Assembly (NCBI GenBank): GCA_021432605.1
Contig: MU271148.1
Span: 2,239,362 to 2,303,361 of the forward strand
Source: Coniochaeta sp. PMI_546
Lineage: Eukaryota; Ascomycota; Sordariomycetes; Coniochaetales; Coniochaetaceae
Length of the DNA stretch: 64,000 bases
Direction: 5' to 3'
Shown here: in pieces, positions 59,414-64,000 of the stretch
Layout: every line of letters begins with the position of its first letter
Position numbering within the stretch: position 1 is the stretch's first letter
Made by a program: the position numbers and the translations under genes
Notes under the pieces: model-generated
The model's database searches: none
The model's input: only the letters and a program-made list of their open reading frames with translations
What the model was told of the DNA's origin: nothing

Positions 59414-59728
59414 TACATTGGTAAGCCAACACGCCTTGCTTCTATCAAAACCACACCGGCCGTAGCACGATGCGTGCTAGTGCGGTACCCCAATACACAT
59501 ATATTTGAGAGACGTACGTGTATTTGACTTTATGTGTGTGAGCGGAAGTACAAAATAATGTTCAAACTAGCGGACGATCAGACGATCCGACAAACAGGGA
59601 GTCAGACATTCATATCAGACGCGCATGTCAATGCGCCATTCTGCTATAGATCATATCATCTTGATTGCTTGCTAAAAGTCCAATAGATAGTGCTGGCTAC
59701 TCTTGTCCGGAACCGCCAGTCAGTCCAT
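59414..59728. other. Intergenic between convergent ORC6 and ketoreductase
   Basis: 315 bp between stop codons, presumably two 3' untranslated regions. Nothing else seen. Confidence 0.45.
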
Positions 59729-60961
59729 CTACGCACCCAACGACTGGATGCTTTTCACAGTATCTACAATCGATGTCTCGAGAGAAATCCAGTCAATACC
59801 CAACAGCTTCGTCGTCTCCGAGTTATCAAAGCCATATAACTTGTCCTTCGGCGGATAGTCGCCCCCCTCGACATCATCGCCGGGCAACCGATCAGCATAC
59901 TCGGGGAAGTTCTTTTTTATGATGTTCAGAACCTCCCGGTTGCTGAAGCGTCCGGCGGTGGTGAAAAGCCGGTGGCCGCCGGCTTCGGGAATCTCTAGCC
60001 CGGCCTTGATGTGGGCTGTGGCTACGTCTCTCACATCGATCCAGTTGTAGGCTGCGCCGGTGGGAGGGATGGCGTCCTTCCACTTGCCCTGAACGCACGC
60101 GACGATCCTCTCGTTGGAGGTGTTGATGGCGTCTAGGTTGGCGAGGTAGTGCACGACCGGCCCGAAAACCATAGGCGGGTTTACGGTAGCAATGTCGAAT
60201 TTGGCATTGTTGGCCGGGTCCTTAACGAAATCCCAAGCGGCCTTCTCGGCGAGCTTCTTGGAGGCGCGGTATGCAGTTGCCTGGCTCCTGTGGGCGTCGG
60301 CGGCAGTGACAGGGTTCCAGGTCTTCTCCGAGAATACCGTGTTGGGATCTGCGAGCTTGTCCTCGTCGAGGAGGGCGGCGAAGGAAGAAGTCACAACAAC
60401 CCGGCGGACTGAGGGCGCCGAGCGCACAATGGCTTTGAGAATGCCGGTTGTGCCGTTGACGGCTGGTTCGATGAGCTCCTTGGGGTCCTCTGCGCGGGGT
60501 GTTAGTCTCCTGCTTCTGAAAAATGGGAGCGACAAGAGCATCGCTTACTGAAGTTGAAGTGGAAGGGCGAGGCTGTGTGGAGGACGACCTCGATACCGGG
60601 GATCTTGACGACTTCATCGAACGCATCGAGCTTTGCAATGTCCGGGACGATTTGGACGTTGAGCTTGTCCTTGTATTCGGGATAGTTCTCCCGTATCTTA
60701 CTAGCCTTCTCCTCATTTCGCACCGTGGTCACGACGTCATGTCCTTTCTTGAGGAGCTGTTCAAGGATGTGGGCTGTTCAGAAGTGTGTCAATGGGTGCG
60801 CTTAGTTGACGCTGAAATCCCCCACTGGTATGGCGTTGGATGTTCGTTGCACACTTACCGGCAATGAAGCCAGATCCTCCTGTACGTCTCGTTAGCGATC
60901 TTGGCCTTTCCCATAGTAGCCAATTGTGGGAATTCATACCTGTGAGCAATACTTTCGTCAT
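59729..60961 (-). CDS. NADPH-dependent ketoreductase/aldehyde reductase (Gre2-like extended SDR)
   Basis: Extended short-chain dehydrogenase of the dihydroflavonol-reductase/Gre2 type; reduces small aldehydes or ketones such as methylglyoxal, though substrate cannot be read from sequence. Four exons (60940-60961, 60859-60879, 60549-60773, 59729-60489) give 342 residues, the same length as yeast Gre2. The cofactor loop is LLTGGSGFIAAHILEQLL; its GGSGFIA part is carried by the 21-nt second exon. The conserved TTVRNEEKA turn favours NADPH. Other signals: VVLHTASPFHF, VVTSSFAAL and the catalytic YRASK (Tyr-x3-Lys). Then YNWIDVRDVATAHI and a C-terminal substrate lobe. Only the large last exon and part of exon 3 are visible as long open frames; the start is the ATG at 60961. 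I leave the gene symbol blank because fungi carry many paralogues. Confidence 0.92.
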
Positions 60962-61662
60962 GTTGTTGCTATGTAGTCCAAATCTTGCTTTTCGAGTTAC
61001 AGATAGAAGGGCCCGAGGTCATGTAAAGTGCAGTCGGCAAGATAGGTGATGTTTCTCAGAGGAATATCTTCCGGAAAGTCGACGGGCATGAGGAGCACAT
61101 CCCACCTCGCTCTTATAACACAATGCCCCCCGAACGCGGCACACAGCTAAGGTGTGGGGTTGCTGTCGCTCTAGAAGCTCCAGGAGAAGACGTCATTGGA
61201 GCGACAATTTCGTCGAGCAGATAGCGTGACACGCGATCGATGGGTTGCCATCGGTGTTTAGTTGACTGGGGTCTAACAACCGACTATAGATGCTTTTCGG
61301 AGATAGCAGCTCAAATGAGCATCACCCTACAACTAATGTACAACAAAACACGGCTCTGTGGGAGGGGAGGCTCTGAGTCTTCCTTATCACTGGCGCTGAT
61401 TAGGTCCCATTCGGACATTGTACGATGCTGGCGACAATTGCGAGGGATTCAGACGCACCCTACCGTACCTATGCATCGGAGACATGGGGCTTACAAAGAC
61501 ATGAAATCGGTGATACACCACCGCGTACAGCGCGTATAGAAACAATCCAATGTTGGCACAAGGAAGGACACGCCCAATGCTATGTCGGTATGAACCGTTT
61601 GACACACCCGGAAACGCCATTCCGAAAAACAACCGAACCACGTCTTATTAAGGGCCCGAACA
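60962..61662. other. Intergenic
   Basis: 701 bp between two minus-strand genes; must hold the ketoreductase promoter. No gene or clear motif is seen. Confidence 0.4.
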
Positions 61663-62804
61663 CTAAAACACAATGCCCAGCTGTTGTAACCGCTTGCAGG
61701 CCGGCATGTCCAGATTCCTCGCCACCTCCATCTTAACCGGATCTTGGTAGATCCAGCCCCGCGCCTCCTGCTCTAGCCGACGCTGCATCAACACCTCGTT
61801 GTCACACTCCATCTTGAGTCTCCGCACAAAGTTGACTTCTGCCGTCTTGTCGAGCTGGCTGAGCTTGTAATTGCTGTACTGCGAGATGTCCTTGGGGTCG
61901 ACAAAGTACTTGACGTGGAGGTTCGGCATGGTCCGCTCCGCCGTGTAGGTTGGCGGTTGCGGGAAGTCAAACGCCATGTTCGGTACGGCTGGTGTCGAGT
62001 CGCCGCCGAACATGGAGCTGAGGAGAGGAAAGATGAAGAGGAGGAGGATGGGCAGGAGACCCATGATGGTGCTTGTGAGACTCGTTTCTGCTTGCGGCTG
62101 GTTTGGATCTCTCGGTCTTCTTCTCGGCCGTGCGCCGCCGAACTGATGTACCCTGACGCCCGGGCCGCCGCCAAAGTTGAACACGAACTGTGGCCCTGTG
62201 TCAAAACCTGTAATTTTTGACCCGAGTTAGTCAATGTCCCATGATCTGCTGGAAAACGTGATGTCTCACCTCCTCCACCAAACGGTCCTCCAAACCCACC
62301 ACCGCCAAAGAATCTCGCAAACATCTCCTCCGGACTGATTTCATCCTCCCAGCCTCCTCCTCCTCCACCACCACCGCCGCCGGCAGCCGCTTGCCTCCCA
62401 AAGCCTCCACCCGCAAATGGATTCTGCTGCCTAGCACTCTCAAACCGACTATCAGGATCCGTGCCGTACCGATCATACTTCTCCCTCTTCTCCTTGTCAC
62501 CCAAGACCGAGAATGCGCGCGACACCATCTTGAAGGCCTCGTCGGCGTGCTCGTGGCCGTTCTTGTCCGGGTGCGTCAGCAGCGACTGCTTGCGGTACGC
62601 CTTCTTGATATCTGCGTCAGAGCACGTCTTCTGCACGGCGAGGATCTCGTAGAAGGCCGTGGGCTGGCAGGCGCGGATCCGCAGCACGGCCGCCTTCTGC
62701 TCGACTGTGTACTTGCGGTCCTGGTTGCCTTGGTTGTGGTCGCGGTTGCGTGCGCCCGTGCCTCCTGCTGAGGCCGAGGCCCCTGAGGCTTTTGCGTCGG
62801 GCAT
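61663..62804 (-). CDS. ER membrane J-domain protein (DnaJ + DUF1977, DNAJB12/14 type)
   Basis: Hsp70 co-chaperone expected to be tail-anchored in the ER with its J domain in the cytosol, acting in ER-associated degradation. Two exons (62270-62804, 61663-62207) give 359 residues. A hydrophilic start leads into the J domain (AFYEILAVQKTCSDADIKKAYRKQ, then the HPD motif in LLTHPDKNGH). A Gly/Phe-rich linker follows, including a ten-glycine run and FARFFGGGGFGGPF. The intron falls in this linker. Then come GFDTGPQFVFNFGGGPGVRV, a basic stretch (RPRRRPRDP) and one transmembrane helix (IMGLLPILLLFIFPLLSSMF). The C-terminal DUF1977-like domain has NLHVKYFVDPKDISQYS. The frame stays open through the donor, so exon 1 alone would be misread into the intron; phases support the join. 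Confidence 0.93.
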
Positions 62805-63556
62805 CGCGGGTTGTTCGCGAGCGGATCAGGGGTGAAGTACGGGTTGAAGCTGGAATAGGGGTTGCGGTGCTGGTGGATCCGTGGCGGAAGGGCTTATCTC
62901 AGATGCGGCTATAATCGACTGTCAGTTAGTGTCAGGATCATGACTGTATTCATTGCAGTCACCCAGTGATGTGACATACTCAACAATACATGCGTCCACA
63001 ATGCTAGGTGGACCACAAGGTGGTTGTATGGTGACCAAGAGATCGCACGAGCTGCTGGTCGACTTGATAGCGTGGCTTCTATTCAGACTCAGTGATTTCA
63101 GATAGCGGCTCGTGGATGCACTGGATCGAGTGGCAATTAGACAGTCACTTTCTGCAGGCGACAGAGTTAAAGAAAGAACCACAGTTGGCGGTTATGCAGA
63201 ATGGAATAAACAATGAAGAATCGATTAGGAGATATGAATGCCCTCATCTGCTCCTTCCCGACGTACGTTGTTCCAACCAGACTCCAGGAAAAAAGAACGG
63301 GCATCTCGCCGCCCCACCAGAGGCCAGGACGTACCCCGCTGAGTCATCACGATCTACAATGGTCAATGGATGACGGGTCCACCCTGTCACGACTCGACGT
63401 CACAGCTCGGAGCTCTAAATTTTTGGCCGTGATATTCTCCTTGTCAGCTGTGTATGTATACCTTGTCCACATACAAGAGGTCGCAAACTGAAGCTATACC
63501 AAACCACCAAACTCACGCAGCCGACCGCACACGTCTGTGCATACTAATCCGCCACA
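62805..63556. promoter_or_regulatory. Divergent intergenic region, J-protein/AIM19-like
   Basis: 752 bp between two divergent starts; holds both promoters. No clear TATA box or repeat. Confidence 0.4.
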
Positions 63557-64000
63557 ATGTCCAACGATACAGAACCCTCCAAATCCCTCCTAACCCGCCT
63601 CAATGGCTGGGGCAGTGAGCCAACCCCTCTCCCATCTCCCATCACCTTTCCCTCGCTCTCACCACTAACCACCTCCGCCCATAGCATCCGCCTTCCCCCC
63701 CATGACCCTCGCAACCCTGATAACGGCCCTGCACTTCCGGCCCCTGCAGAAGCTCCCCATGCTCTTCGCGCCCCTGCTCCTCTTCAGCTCCTACCTCAAC
63801 GTGGCCGGCTTCAAGATCGACAGCGCCGGCATGACGGCCGCCTGGAGCGGGCTGTACGTGCTGCTGGCGGCTCGCCGGCGGCCGGCTACGCTTCGGAATA
63901 AAATTTCGGCCAGAGGCGTCGTGCGCGGCGCGGCTATGGGCCTGGGCACGGTGAATGCCGTTGCTGGCGGGCTGGCATATGCTACCGGAAACAGAGCGGC
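63557..64000 (+). CDS. AIM19: AIM19-family mitochondrial membrane protein, 3' truncated by window end
   Basis: Exon 1 is 63557-63614 and exon 2 starts at 63685 and runs off the window. The visible part is about 124 residues. It starts MSNDTEPSKSLLTRLNGWG; after the 70-nt intron (GTGAGC donor, CATAG acceptor) it continues SAFPPMTLATLITALHF, LQKLPMLFAPLLLFSSYLNV, SAGMTAAWSGLYVLLAARR and RGAAMGLGTVNAVAGG. Three hydrophobic segments fit a small multi-pass membrane protein. The pattern resembles Aim19 (altered inheritance of mitochondria 19), a poorly characterised fungal mitochondrial protein; this call is from memory of the family. The start has CACAATG context. The rest of the gene lies outside. 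Confidence 0.75.

Overview
This window looks like ordinary nuclear chromosome of a filamentous ascomycete (Pezizomycotina, most likely a Sordariomycete). The genes are single copies with short introns of about 50-150 nt. The introns have GTAAGT/GTATGT-type donors, CTAAC-type branch points and CAG/TAG acceptors. Nearly every product is a eukaryotic housekeeping protein with a clear yeast counterpart. I see no rRNA, tRNA, CRISPR array, intact transposon, virus or biosynthetic cluster. All exon boundaries were worked out by hand from reading frame, splice consensus and phase. Every multi-exon housekeeping model given here closes in frame.

Layout. 0-5 kb: NOP58 (-) and VMA6 (+) diverge from a 377-bp promoter; mitochondrial uS15m/MRPS28 (-) converges on VMA6. 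5-11 kb: an accessory-looking stretch with a damaged GIY-YIG-domain gene (-) and a weak spliced candidate or relic (+). 11-19.5 kb: ribosomal protein RPS0 (+) and a 1,826-residue LTE1-like RasGEF (-). 19.5-24 kb: gene-free. 24-31 kb: SEC18/NSF (-), a gene-poor gap, then a stomatin-family SPFH protein (+). 31-34 kb: gene-poor, with a probably decayed fungal-specific gene (-). 34-38.4 kb: SPB4 helicase (-) and the DGK1-type CTP-dependent diacylglycerol kinase (+), divergent. 38.4-42.9 kb: a gene-free stretch ending in a TATA box and a short coiled-coil protein with a KxDL-like look. 45-54 kb: two conserved proteins of unknown function, CWC25, a membrane-anchored pirin and a TPR-SET protein. 54.9-64 kb: YME1 i-AAA protease and ORC6 (divergent), a GRE2-type ketoreductase, an ER J-protein with DUF1977, and the 5' part of an AIM19-family gene cut by the window edge.

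The genes do not form a pathway. Several share broad themes by chance: ribosome biogenesis and translation (NOP58, SPB4, RPS0, MRPS28), membrane traffic and organelle physiology (SEC18, VMA6, YME1, DGK1, J-protein) and cell-cycle control (ORC6, LTE1). I did not find a convincing undescribed system. The best second-look items are the broken GIY-YIG gene with its cysteine-rich tail, the decayed gene at 32-33 kb, the spliced relic at 9.8-10.5 kb, two in-frame introns in the YME1 presequence region, a 21-nt microexon encoding a cofactor-binding loop, and a possible frame change at the CWC25 C-terminus.
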